This document shows positions 21,165-32,106 of a DNA stretch of 35,789 nucleotides, one piece after another. Origin of the DNA: Serpula lacrymans var. lacrymans S7.9 (taxonomy: Eukaryota; Basidiomycota; Agaricomycetes; Boletales; Serpulaceae); the NCBI RefSeq assembly GCF_000218685.1, contig NW_006763294.1:687449-723237 (forward strand). The letters run 5' to 3'. The notes under the pieces were generated by a model. It saw only the letters and a list, made by a program, of their open reading frames with translations, was not told the origin of the DNA and made no database searches. Each line of letters starts with the position of its first letter. Within the stretch, counting starts at the first letter, position 1. Both the position numbers and the translations under genes were made by a program.

Positions 21165-23371
21165 TTATGCCTTTCTCGACCAGGCGACCTTGCCTTTGAT
21201 CCAAGTGCTCATCACATTGCCTCCCCTGTCAAGGACAACCAGGTCAGCGTCAGCACCAGCGCGCAAGGTCCCTTTCTTGTTCTCAATTTTAAGACATCTG
21301 AGAGGGGAAAAGGGAGTGAGTAATGTGTAGTGCAGCAACTCATGGAGAAAATTTCTACTTTGCCGGATTGAACGTCGCGCACTTGATAGCCTCGCCCAGG
21401 GAACATCCGGTGAAACGCGAAAAGTTGCGCACACATTTGTCAAGAGTGACAACACTGCAAGGATAGTGAGTCAGGCTTCAAGGGTGAGATTATCTACATC
21501 ATGCTTACCTTCCAGCGAGGGTGGTCGTGCCCTCTAAGTAGAGCTTATCGCCCTCCTTCACAAACCGCTGTCCATCTCGCCATTCGTGTATACCATCACG
21601 CAGGTTGGGATCAAGTATTTTCATGGCTAAAGAGTGTCAATATAGGTGGGCACCACTGTAAGGCGCAGTATCACTTACCATCCGTGATCAAAATACAACC
21701 CTCGGGATAGGCGGAATACGCCAGCTAGGAAAGGTCATTCAGACCATCGAACGAGTGAAACATAGGTGTAAAAACCTACCCGGACCGAGTTGGGATGTGA
21801 ATGAATGCCATCCACAATCATCTCATAGAACGGCCTTTCAAAGGCGAGATCGGCGACGAATCCTTTATCGAGGTGTAACTCCCCGCGACTAAGCTGCCTG
21901 CTTTCTGAGTTAAGAGGAAGCGGAGAAATTGATCCACTACTCGCGAGTGAAAGGGACTGCAAGTGAGGACGAGTCTGTGTGTGCAAACGCGACTGAGAGA
22001 TGGACTGAGTGGCGAGCAACATTGGTGATTGTGGAGGCGTCTCGGTATCATCGAAGGCCTCGGACGTGTGTGGTACGATACCGGGAGAGCTCACTTTTCT
22101 GGTTACGGAAGCAGCATGTATGGTAGCTCTCAAGGCGTTGACTGTGGAAGTAGGGAAAGGCGAAAAGGCAGAGTAAAGGGGAGATGATAAGTGTGGGGAA
22201 GCACCCAAAAGGCCAATGATAGATGGATCACGATGATGCAACTGAGGCATGGCATTGAAGAGATGTGTGATGAGACGAGCACCATTTTGAACTGCCATAG
22301 TTGCGACGTCGGTGGTTGCAATACTACATATCATGGAGGTGAGACAAATTATGCATACGCCAAAGCACTAGCAGCATACCTGTGACCGATGGAGAACACA
22401 ACACCTCTCTTGCTTAACTCTCCTACAGCATGCATAACGCCTTCGATCTCTGGGGCAGCAGTCACGATACGAACACCGACAGATTGCTCGTCCACAGAAC
22501 CAGCCATGAGCCAATCTTCGGCATCCGCAAGGTTGGGTAAACCATATATGTCCTCAAATGATTTGAAGCCTTGGGTTGCAGGCAGGAGGAAAGGAGGAGC
22601 GTGCGCTCCACGTTTGGCAAGGTCGAGGAATGGTCCTTCTGCATGCCAGCCCAAAAGATGAGCCGAGTTTGGTGCTGAATAAGGACGTAAAAGGTGTAGC
22701 AGCTTGGGATAGAGAGACTTCTCTTGTGTCTGGGAAAAAAAGAAGTCAGAAGGTGAATGCACTGGTAGATAAGGCGCGTACGATGATAGTTGGTACTAGG
22801 CTACGAGACAAGTATTTTCAGGTGGAAGTCCTTGAAAGAAAGTTAAAACATACGCAGTAACTCCTGTTTCAATGATTTTCTCTGCAACCAACTTCATCCC
22901 ATCTCTATATATTTGATCATCGCCGTCGTAGACTGAGAAGTCGAAACCATAGCCTCCATTGATTTGGATATCTATGAACCCTGGGCTAAGAAGAAAATAT
23001 GTTTAGTCACTCACAATATCATTGAGGGATAAAAGTGGGAATAAAGCAAAGGACTGCAACTTCGAGATAGAGCCAGCGAGTTTTCGAAACGAGAGGCATT
23101 TATCCGCGAAAAGAACATACCTGAGGATATTTCCACCTAGATCGATGATCTTATCAGGTCTCTCTTTCCTCAAGAAAAATGTGCGCTAAGGAGCGAGAGT
23201 GTGGAAGTGAATTATGTGGTCGGTGTTGGTACAGAGCAAACACACCTGAGCGTCTAAAATGACTCCGCGCCGCTCGTCAATCCAAAGATCTTTTTGAACA
23301 AGACTGCCGTCCTCCTGGGGCAACAGACAGTTTGTAAAGCATATCAGCCCGTTGGGAGATTCAGATGCCAT
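21165..23371 (-). CDS. nagA: N-acetylglucosamine-6-phosphate deacetylase
   Basis: Removes acetate from GlcNAc-6-phosphate, giving glucosamine-6-phosphate, in chitin/aminosugar catabolism in the cytosol. Ten exons in order: 23371-23246, 23185-23121, 22985-22854, 22800-22782, 22729-22380, 22323-21780, 21724-21679, 21626-21509, 21454-21359 and 21297-21165, all phase-consistent, 542 residues. Metal and substrate motifs are present: [14 protein letters not shown] early, HAEGPF (Glu145), SIGHS (His230), ITHLFNAM (His251), VDGIHSHP (about 401-408), LITDAM (catalytic Asp427) and a C-terminal [15 protein letters not shown]. Bacterial NagA is about 380 residues; the excess is mainly a low-complexity Ser/Thr/Pro/Gln insertion between the His251 region and VDGIH. 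Exon 4 is only 19 nt (codes LVPTII). The frame is intact, so the enzyme is probably functional. Confidence 0.92.
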
Positions 23372-23727
23372 CGAGGGAGGTGATGATTGGACGAAAGCAA
23401 GCTGCAGCTCCTATTCCACACTGGAAAATGATGGCGAGGCCAGTGCTGGCCATGGGCCCCTTGAAGCATATGGTATTTGCCTTCATTCCGAGTTGAGCAT
23501 GTGCTCGACTCGGACGCTCGTGTGTCTCACACTACACGCCGATTGGATGTCGGATTCGGACTGTCTACCGCACGACCATGCCTTCTAGTCACGCCCAGAT
23601 CAATCATACATTTGAATCAAGTTTGGGCCTTTACGCTAGGTTACATTTCAAAGTAAATCTTATATACACAATCCGAGATCCGATAGCAGAGTAACTGTTC
23701 CGGGGGCGTCTATCATGTAAGACCACA
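23372..23727. other. Short spacer between the deacetylase and acetamidase genes
   Basis: About 360 bp must hold the acetamidase 3' end and the deacetylase promoter (both minus strand). No clear TATA box or regulator site could be assigned. Confidence 0.5.
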
Positions 23728-25851
23728 CTAGGTCTTGATGATACGTTCGATGATCTCTTGAGCAGCCAGAGCCAAACCATCATTGAATCGGCGAGCGATA
23801 ACTTGCAAGCATATTGGAGCTCCAGTAAAGATCTCAGGGTCGTCTAAAATTATGGTCAGCGACTAAATGATCTGCAAAACGTGGGGTAACGCACAAAGTG
23901 CTTGGTTATACTCGTCAGCCTGGCTCATGGGCTTGACTCCATCTCTCGTTATGTCAATAGACGGATCGGCCTTGAGACCAGTGGGAAAAACCACACCAGG
24001 GTAATCTAAGATGTTCCATATCGCTGTATAACTGAACTTATCTAAATCACGATTGTACTCCAGAACATAGTTGCAAATAACTTACCCCCAATATCTTGCA
24101 GTATCATGGCGATTCGCGGTTCCAGGAAATGGTGGGCACACAAGGACATCGAGACCGTAAACTTGCCAGTAATCTGAGTAGCTTCGCCTGTATTTGTCAC
24201 GCTTGTCGTGCAACTAAAACACGAGAAGGATTACAAGAAGGGACAGAGACTTCTCAAAGCACTTACCTCCCACATCTCAACTGCGTTATGACCTTTTGTA
24301 TGCGGAGGGCTGATTACCCATTCTGTAAGCGGGAGGATGTCTTCACCACCTTCTGCCAGTAGTCGGCGTAATGTGTCGCCATTGTCCTCATAATACATCT
24401 CTCGCTGCATAATCTCAGTCTTGAATACAACAAGAGAGCTAGATGGGGACGTACGGTTAGACTATAGCCCTGATCGTGATCGAAGGGTATGTAGTCGACA
24501 ACTTCAATGTTTGGAGCAGCTTGAAGCTTGGCTTTGACAAGTTCAAGGGCACGAAGCATGGGAGGGTGTGGCATCACTACTCCATCATGCATCATGATGC
24601 CAACACGAAGCTTCCTTTGGCTGAGGTCTGGATTGGATAGAGGGACCGGGATTAAATTGGGATCCAATAGGGATGGCCGTGCACCAAAGACTGCATTTAA
24701 GAAGAACCTCATATCCCTGGCTGAGCGGCACATGGGACCCGTAGATGCAAGAATTCCGTCTTGGCCATCCTGACTGATGGAGAGATAGCATCGAGCGTCA
24801 AAGCGAAAAGGCGTTGTGATGAAGTGCTATACTTACTACCAAATGTAGTTATTCATAGGCATTGTTTTGGATGTAGGTCGAATGCCGTATAAACCACAGT
24901 TGGAACATGGGCCACGAATAGATCCTCCACCATCGCTGTGATTACTCTGTCAGTGATTGCACTGCTAAAGGAAGGTCTGACTTACCTTCCAACACCCATA
25001 CATGATCCCTTCATTGCCAATAACGCCGCTTCCCCACCTGATGATCCACCCGAAGTAAGATTGCTGTTGTGGGGATTAAGCTGGGACACTTGATTAGCGT
25101 GATTGTGAAATTGGTGGGAAATGGATGTCTTACAGTGCGTCCATAGAATGATTGCGATTCCAAATGCATTATGCTTTGCGGTTGGTTCGTCTTTACATAG
25201 AACACTATCAGATACGAAGCAAAGATGAGCGCCTAGTCAGAACGTGTATCAAAGTTAGATCTACCAGCTCCAAGACTTCGTAGAATCCTAGTCATATCAC
25301 AATCTTCTGCTGAAAGTTCCACGTTCGAAAGAAAACCGCCAGAGCCCCACCTTCCCCTAACAGGAATGTGATCCTATAACACTATCAGTGAACAGCTCTC
25401 GAGCTAACGATGGGTATAATACCTTGATCGAAATTGGTAGTCCATGAAGAGGTCCAATGACTTTACCCTCACGCTTGAAATACGCATCCAACTCTTTGGC
25501 TTGAGCAATTCCCTCGTCTAAGAAGTAGTCTGTTAAGCAAGCAGTGACCTGGTGCGCGATAGCTGCTCGCTTCCCGAAGGCTACGACGGTTTCCTCTGCT
25601 GTCAGCTCTCCCTTTGCAATTTTTTCGCATACTGCTGTTGCGTCTAACTCAGTGATAGCGAGCTCAGCAGGAGTCAATAAACCACACGACTCTGGAATGC
25701 TTGTCACATCCAGAGGAAGGTTGTCTAGCACAGAGACTGGAAGACGAAGAGAAATTGGTATCTGTGATTCGAGCCTTTCTTGATGGGCGCGTGCTTGGGC
25801 AGTGAAAGATGCATTTCCAGTCGCGCCGCGCGTCTTCTCCTTCAAAGACAT
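23728..25851 (-). CDS. amdS: Acetamidase (amidase signature family)
   Basis: Hydrolyses a small amide such as acetamide to the acid and ammonia, letting fungi use amides as nitrogen or carbon source. Ten phase-consistent exons in order: 25851-25423, 25373-25265, 25204-25134, 25080-24986, 24935-24837, 24773-24455, 24404-24267, 24213-24086, 24031-23895 and 23843-23728, giving 546 residues, close to known fungal acetamidases. The Ser-cisSer-Lys triad is visible: Lys143 in LHGLPISIK, Ser217 in TSGGSSGGE, and Ser240 in SDGGGSIRGP. Other family motifs are YGIRPTSKTMP, CRSARDMRFF, LVCPPFPGTA, YTAIWNILDYPGVVFPTG and GAPICLQVIARR. It lies on the same strand as, and directly upstream of, the GlcNAc-6-P deacetylase gene. 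The exact substrate cannot be read from sequence; indoleacetamide or formamide hydrolysis remains possible. Confidence 0.9.
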
Positions 25852-26196
25852 GCTGGGCTTTGCGAAAGTTTGCTATGGCCATTGAGTTCCTTATCAATGC
25901 AAATGAAGCCTGTTATCGAACAAACAAGTTTAGCGGAATGTACGTACCTTTTTAGAATACTCAATACATGTCAAGCACCAAAACAAACTCACACGAGTAC
26001 CTGGTCACAGGACCTTGTAATAGATATTTGTAGGTTATCGCTGGGCGAAGTTATCGATATGGCTACACATGCTGCGGGGCATATCTCAAGCTGGCTTCGA
26101 TGGGTGGGAAAGGAGTCTGATACCAAGCAAGGCAGAAGGGAAGGTAGGTCAGGTGGAAGGCATACAAAAAATTCTTGACGATACAGTATGCGGGTA

Positions 26197-26541
26197 TTAC
26201 GAATGGGAGTGGGCAACCACTGCAAACCAGCTGTGATAGTTATGTAACTTCTCGGATTCCTGCTGCAACTGATCATTGGTGTTATGAAGACCCTCCTCCG
26301 CATATTCGAGCTGCTGAACATTGGCCAAGGCAGTGCGAAGATGCTTGACTTCGCATCCTTGAGTTATTCTAGGTTGTGGAGCATCATTCAGTAGATGGAT
26401 ACAAGACGTAACTTGAGCATTCTCTTTGTGAACAGCATCTTGAACCAGTCCGAGTCTGCAAGAGCTGCGAGCCCTTTTTAGGCTATCCTTTCGAGCCTGA
26501 GAACGACATCCGTTCCTCCTTAGGGATCTAGCCTTGGCCGT
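26197..26541 (-). CDS. Coding-like fragment with basic region and coiled coil
   Basis: An open minus-strand frame of 114 codons without an ATG, ending in TAA at 26197. It begins with a basic stretch (SLRRNGCRSQARKDSLKRAR) and ends with a heptad-like helix (KHLRTALANVQQLEYAEEGL, then NDQLQQESEKLHN). A basic patch followed by a coiled coil resembles a bZIP-like layout, but the spacing and consensus are not those of a true bZIP. It lies immediately upstream of the acetamidase gene on the same strand. It could be a terminal exon or the remnant of a mobile-element ORF; I do not recognise it. Confidence 0.35.
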   Translation of the reverse strand, partial: TAKARSLRRNGCRSQARKDSLKRARSSCRLGLVQDAVHKENAQVTSCIHLLNDAPQPRITQGCEVKHLRTALANVQQLEYAEEGLHNTNDQLQQESEKLHNYHSWFAVVAHSHS

Positions 26542-27161
26542 CTAACCTGGCTGCCTGATAGGACCCAAAGTGAGTATCCCTGGTATAAAAGTTGATTGAA
26601 ATACTTACTGGCAGTACTAGTTTTTGAAGTACCGGTCAACGTGTGCCGCGGCCTCGACTCAGGGGCTGTTTTTTGTGCTGTCGCAAATGGCAAATTACTC
26701 GGGCATTATTTGGGCGTTACCTAGTGTTTCGACGTGAATTTGAAAGTGCGGTGCACCTAGGCCTATAACTATACGGATCCAGGAATAGTGACAGAGCAGA
26801 TGGAGAGCTATTTGTTGATGCATGATGGCGGAGAAGGCGGAGATGACCCAAGTTCGAAGCTGATGTGGCAAAGGTACATAATTTCAATCTTGAAGCTCAG
26901 GCCTCAGGCTTGGTGGCGACCCCAAGGTGAATTCACAAATAGCCTGCTACGCGTTCTCAAGATATAGTAGATGCCCGGACGCTGACAGCCCAAGGTCGGT
27001 GTTTGTCTATCTCTGGACATGGATCCGATCATACTAGTATACTGTATATATCTGACATCATGATGTACTGCTCTTTCCAAGCCGTGACCCTCTTTATCCT
27101 TCCCACATTTCAAGATGTCGAGCATTGAGTGGATGTACGTACCCCACTCATATCACTGCAG
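26542..27161. other. Upstream region of the DUF6534 gene
   Basis: No gene was recognised up to the first clear exon at 27162. Possible first exons are MMYCSFQA (ending at a GTGACC donor near 27090, phase 0) or the ATG at 27115; neither can be confirmed. Confidence 0.4.
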
Positions 27162-28981
27162 GCCCACTTATCGTCAACGTCGAACAGCGATGGGCCAATG
27201 CTGGTTGGCGTGTTTTTCAACTGTATTTTATTCGGAGTAAGTCATCTATCTATTGAATGCAGTGTTTATTCTGTGCTGATCCCACGAGGATAGGTCATGG
27301 TCATGCAAGTTGGTTCATCACGATACCAACTTAAGGTTTGAGCTGACGGTTGTGGTAGGCGTTCATGTACTTCCAGACCTACAAAGCGTAAGTGAGGCTA
27401 CTTTCCTCCCTCTTTCTGTAACTAATCGAGTGTCAGAGACCAAACTTGGATCCGCTGGTTTGTGAGTGCAGATTATTCCACGTAGAAATCACAATCTTGA
27501 CCTTTTTCATTAGGTTTTTTACCTGATCATTGCTGAGACAGTAAACACGTGTTGTGATATGTATCTCATCTACCAGCCTCTCGTTCAAGAGTACAGTGAG
27601 TCTGTAGCGTGTATAGCCCTGCATTCGGTTACTCAAACTCCAACAGATACCTCTGCTGCTGTAACGTACTTCCCCATGAGTGAGTCTCTCCAATAATATT
27701 TATCGGCTCTGAGTAATATCCGGCATTCTAGTGCTCGCTGCATGTAAGAACTTTTACCTCAGGCTGTTGTTATCCATTGTATTGATTCACGTACCACCAA
27801 TTAGCTCCCATTGTTACCGTGGGTGAAACTTCACCCAATCGAAGAATTCCGTAGCTCACATTAGTCTTGTACAGGTTTGCGTATCAACCCCTGTTCAAAT
27901 ATTCACAGCTTGGCGCATCAGCGTGGTCTCCCAAAGGAAAATAATGGCCATCATAATCAGCCTTTGTGCGTTACTCTCATTTGGTAAGTGTCGTTACCTC
28001 AAACATACGGTCCAGTGGTAATACAATTGAACCTTGGTAGTGGGCGCTTTCTGGGTGGGAGTGGAAGTTGTAACCTTCAAACTCTTTTCCCAAAAGGCGT
28101 CATTCCGATTCAATCTTCCTGCGGTGATATGGTTTACAGCCTCTGTAGCAGCTGACTTGTTGATTACGGTAACCCTGGTACTCAGTCTGGTTCGTGTGTT
28201 TTTTATGTCCATCTACCGAAACCCCCCAATAATATCACAATGTGACTAGTCGGCACGGAGGACTGGATACATGTTTACAAACGTATCCATCAATCGGATT
28301 ATCCGTATGACAATCCAGACGGGTCTCACAACCCTGCTTTTCGCGATCGCCGATCTGCTCTCATTCACCATATCTCCAGTGAGTTATAATTTCTGTACTA
28401 ATTTCCTCTGTCTCTTACACATTCTTCTCCAGCAAACAGCAGAGTTAGTTGCCGAAGTACTTTTTGAATTGATTTCAGACTGATGTCGGGTGTACTTGGC
28501 GTTTTGTTTCACAGAAACTTCGTCTGGGACTTTTCAATTTCAAAGCTATACACGAATGCCCTACTAAGTACACTCAATGCACGTGTTGGCTGGGGCAATC
28601 TGACCTCAGGCGATCGTGACCCAGAAAACGTGTTATTTGGCGACTCGACAACGGTACGTCTTAACTGTATATCCCAAGATATTGAATTATGTAACAAAGA
28701 CTTTGTCTATAGCAAACAGGGTCGTATCCTTCCAGAAATTCCACGAGTAATGCGGGGGCACGCCGAAGGGTATGTGACTAGACATTTTTGTCATCCATGA
28801 TTGACAGGATTGTGCTTGTATGCAGAATATTACCACTAGCACTGCTTCAGAAACTGTGGGCTCTTACGAGCTGCAACCGTCCAGTTTCAGGGGAGATGTC
28901 CACATCAATATCGTAAAGCATACTATCAGCGATTACACTCCTGAACTTCACGACAATGCGGTACAGGGCTACACCCAATGA
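27162..28981 (+). CDS. DUF6534-type seven-helix membrane protein
   Basis: Many short exons follow the layout of the large mushroom DUF6534 family. Clear exons: 27162-27236 (DGPMLVGVFFNCILFG), 27294-27308 (VMVMQ), 27359-27387 (AFMYFQTYKA), 27437-27461 (DQTWIRWF), 27514-27595 (VFYLIIAETVNTCCDMYLIY), 27647-27679, 27732-27743 (12 nt), 27805-27818 (14 nt), 27875-27983 (TPVQIFTAWRISVVSQRK), 28041-28190, 28250-28378 (NRIIRMTIQTGLTT), about 28479-28653 (FSISKLYTNALLSTLNAR), 28713-28769 and 28826-28981. The SKLYTNALLSTLNAR motif near the last helix is the family hallmark. All joins keep phase except between 28378 and about 28479, where no GT-AG choice fits. Function is unknown; the fold suggests a membrane sensor or receptor-like protein. 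The start is not resolved. Confidence 0.75.
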
Positions 28982-30061
28982 GAGCCACCACAATTATATC
29001 CGAGTCACTCTGAACGCCGCGCACACGTTATATTCTCTTGAGAGTAGTTAGGAGAAGCGGTGAACTTGGGAGTATTGTATGTTTCAAAACTTTGGTAATT
29101 TTCATCGGATGTGTTCTCATTTGATCGTAATTCTTGTTTTGCTTTCTATCTAAGGTATTTTGAGAACTCATTTTACATATGTTTACGGACTCCTTGAAGG
29201 TTACGGACGTTACCCCACCTATGCCAACTAAATGTTCTCAATTGCCAAGGTGAGAATAGTGTCGGCTGTTGTGCAATTCTTTGGCATTGTCCGTGATTGC
29301 ATCTCCACTATGTACGAGTCGCTCGCATTCTACAAAATTGCTGGATGCAGCGGGGAAACTGTTTTCCCTCTTTCCTTCGTATTTTACCGCCTATCAGAGC
29401 ACTATGGCTATCAGGCTGGTTCCTCTCTTGCCCTGTGGTACTCAATAGGTGCGACATACTCTTGAACGCAGCTGAGAGCATGAGTGTGGGGAGTCTGGAG
29501 TATTCCATACCGTCCTCTCTCTCATTTGAGTTACGCCAACAAGGTCTCCCACGAGCCTGATTTAGAAATTCCGTGGAACTTCGTATATGGTCTGATCAAG
29601 AGCGTGATGGACCTACAAAGTTCTGAGAGCTGCCCCAACGAGGACAAGAGCGTTGATGGCAGGTGAGATCTTTCTGATGCAAGAAGAATGCGATGCACAA
29701 TGAGTGACTAGTACTGTATGCAAAGGATCACTTATTGTCATATCCATGCCAGAAGACTGTCACAATCTCAAATTCCTATCTTATCAAATGATGATAATGA
29801 ATCCACATTATCTATAATCCCTCCTGATCTTATCTTATCATAGTCACATGATCAATCACGTGACCTATGACATAGTTATTACAAAGACACTTACAAACAC
29901 ATGCCTTACACATGTTGCTTAGTCAGTGCCTCATTACCAGCCCATATAGTTATAATTGCCTGTCTTAGATGGGGCATTATTACCTGATAATATTAGTATA
30001 TAGATGGGGCTAGCAGAGTGTGCCAGCCAGGCCATGTTAGACGTAATATTATTGTTCCCAT
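28982..30061. other. Gene-poor stretch before the minisatellite
   Basis: An open plus frame at 29232-29465 and a segment at about 29562-29666 (EIPWNFVYGLIKSVMDLQ) look weakly protein-like. The latter resembles the IPRNLFMGFAS peptide in the inverted-repeat arms. The region from about 29750 is AT-rich with GTCACATGATC and CACGTGAC motifs like those in the solo LTR, suggesting an older element remnant. Nothing firm. Confidence 0.35.
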
Positions 30062-30660
30062 CATCAACAACCCGGCTGGGTGAGACACTGCCCATCCTAG
30101 ATGACTCGCCTGGGTCAGTACATTACAGGGTGCTCATCTTAGACGACCCAGCTGGGTGAGAGGACACCCGTCTTAGATGACCTGGCTGGGTCGCAAGGTG
30201 CTCGTTGAAGACAATCTGGCTGGGTGGTAGGTTGCCCTGTCTGAGACAACCTGGCTGGGTGGTAGGGTGCCCTGTCTGAGATGACCCGACTGGGTCACAG
30301 GGTGCTCATTGAAGATGACCCAGCTGGGTGATAGGGTGCCCCGTCTTCGACAACCCGGCTGGGTGAGGGTCTGTTCATTGAAGATAACCTGGCTGGGTCA
30401 CAGGGTGCTTATTGAAGACAACCTGGCTGGGTGGTAGGGTACCCTGTCTGAAACAACCTGGCTGGGTGAGAGTCTGCTCATTGAAGATAACCCAGCTGGG
30501 TGCAAGCACACACACCCATTTTAGATGACTCGGCTGGGAGGGTAACCTGTCTGAGACGACCTGGCTGGGTGAGAGTCTGCTAGTTGAAGACGACCTGGCT
30601 GGGTCACAGGGTGCTTGTTGATGATGACCCAGCTGGATTAGAGTCTGCTCATTGAAGACC
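30062..30660. repeat. Minisatellite, about 17 units of about 34 bp
   Basis: Each unit is built around GACNACCYGGCTGGGTSRYAGGGTGCYC, followed by an alternating tail of the CTGTCTGA or ATTGAAGA type. I count about 17 copies of [GA]GCTGGGT or close variants between 30071 and 30640. Two tail types alternate, so the higher-order unit may be about 68 bp. Open frames across it are repeat artefacts. Confidence 0.85.
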
Positions 30661-30906
30661 TGTCTGTCACCTTTTTGAGCATCATTTTTTTCTATTTGAT
30701 GTTGGATATGCAAATATAATATCTCATAACTTCCAAATCTGGTGGTGTCTTTTTGCCGGGAGGCTCTCTAAGACTATAGTGCTTACATTATAGATTCATG
30801 GACATGCTTGAAGAACATGTTTCTGAAATGCAGTATTATATAATGTACTGACCAGTAATCATTTATTAGAGAACCCACATATATTTTTGTTGTCTACAGC
30901 AACATC

Positions 30907-31650
30907 ATGAGTCCTCAGACCCCTAAGCCATCCATTCCCTCTGATATTCCTTTGAGCTGGAAATTGCTGTTTACAGAACTTGCAGCACAGTATGTGCTAT
31001 TTCACTTCTGGCAAGCATTGATTTGCATGCATACTGAGGGGCCCAACCTCCTCCAGCCAGAGCCAGGATTCCAGTGGGACTGGAATGCAAAACTCCCGGG
31101 AACATTTGTTAGCAAATGTAAGAGAGTAGCTGGGGTGTTAGGAATTGTATACCTCACAAGGAGTAGGTTACTTGTATTGGATGTTACTGATAAATACCCG
31201 GGTAGTGAATATTCAATGGGATGTGACATTGTATGCAGAGCAGGTGAGCCCTTGTAATAACAGCAAGAATAACAAGCTTGAACAAAGTATATCTGAGGAA
31301 TATCAACCTGCAAAAGATATTGGCATCATCACAGTCCCTTCCATTATAATGGGCATTCACAGAAGAATAGTTCTATGGTACCTTCTAGGCATCTTCACTG
31401 AGACAGGTGAAAATATATTTACATGGTCAAGCAGAATACATATATTGAGCTAATATATTTAGCAAAGCATATGTGATAGTCTACAGCATCTCAAGCAAAA
31501 TATGGCAAATGCCCCAAGAAGCCCTCAAAGAGCTGGCTTCAATCTTCAGAATATTACAAAAATCCCGGGGACTGTCAGCTATTCCCTTGCGGGTTGACAG
31601 GCTTATCCCCGGTGTGGTTGCAACCTGGTCATGAAGTTTGTGTTATTGAG
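30907..31650 (+). pseudogene. Gene fragment of a multicopy-type fungal ORF
   Basis: An ATG at 30907 opens a 116-codon frame (WKLLFTELAAQYVLFHFWQA, then FQWDWNAKLPGTFVSKCKR). Two further coding-like blocks follow on the same strand: about 31290-31420 (EEYQPAKDIGIITVPSIIMG and RIVLWYLLGIFTETG) and about 31525-31650 (KSWLQSSEYYKNPGDCQLFP and SPVWLQPGHE). The last two resemble segments of a repetitive mushroom hypothetical-protein family I remember only by pattern (W-Y-L-x-G-I, then P-x-W-[FL]-Q-x-G-H-[DE]). I could not find splice sites that keep frame between the blocks. It sits just before a solo LTR, so a decayed element cargo gene is plausible. Confidence 0.4.
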
Positions 31651-31696
31651 TTATAATCTTATACATTATAATTAATAAAAGTTTCACCACAGAAAA

Positions 31697-32106
31697 TGTA
31701 ACAACCAAGAGTTATTTACTCCGGCGCACACAGGAACACACTATAGAGAGAAAGAAGGAGGGATCACCCCTCAGGTTTTAGTGAGTTAATTGTGCTAGAC
31801 AACAGGAGGACTCGCTGAGGAGTCTCCATGATCTATTGGGGTATATATACTACTACAGGGTTGTTTGTACATGTGTACTGTACAGTTGTAAATAAAGTTA
31901 AAAGTCCAATGTCTAGAATGTGACCTGTCACATGGTGAGCCTAGACCCTGATCAGGTGATGTGTCACATAACTGGTCATGTGACTATGAAAAGTCGAAAA
32001 TGTAAAGTAAAGTAAATGGTCACATGACTGGTCATGTGACTTGGAAAAATGAAAAGTAAAGTACAAAAGTGAAGCATAAGTAGGTGCTGGTATGTCAATT
32101 GTAACA
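31697..32106 (+). mobile_element. Solo LTR with 5-bp target-site duplication
   Basis: A 410-bp segment starts TGTAACAACC and ends AATTGTAACA (TG...CA ends). It is flanked on both sides by GAAAA (31692-31696 and 32107-32111), the 5-bp duplication expected from an LTR-retrotransposon integrase. Inside are a TATA-like GTATATATAC at about 31841 and AATAAA at about 31892, the promoter and polyadenylation signals of U3 and R. No internal coding region is present, so it is a solo LTR left by recombination between two LTRs. It also contains paired GTCACATAAC/GTCACATGAC...GTCATGTGAC palindromes. Confidence 0.82.

Noticed and set aside
26599..27125. Independent gene upstream of the DUF6534 exons
   Set aside because: The minus frame at 26904-27125 has no ATG-supported family features and overlaps the promoter side of the DUF6534 gene.
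30062..30660. CRISPR array
   Set aside because: The units are contiguous and similar throughout, with no unique spacers, and the genome is eukaryotic.
30375..30713. Minus-strand open frame across the minisatellite
   Set aside because: Its repeated PSQVVFNEQT pattern is simply the translated 34-bp repeat; there is no independent coding evidence.
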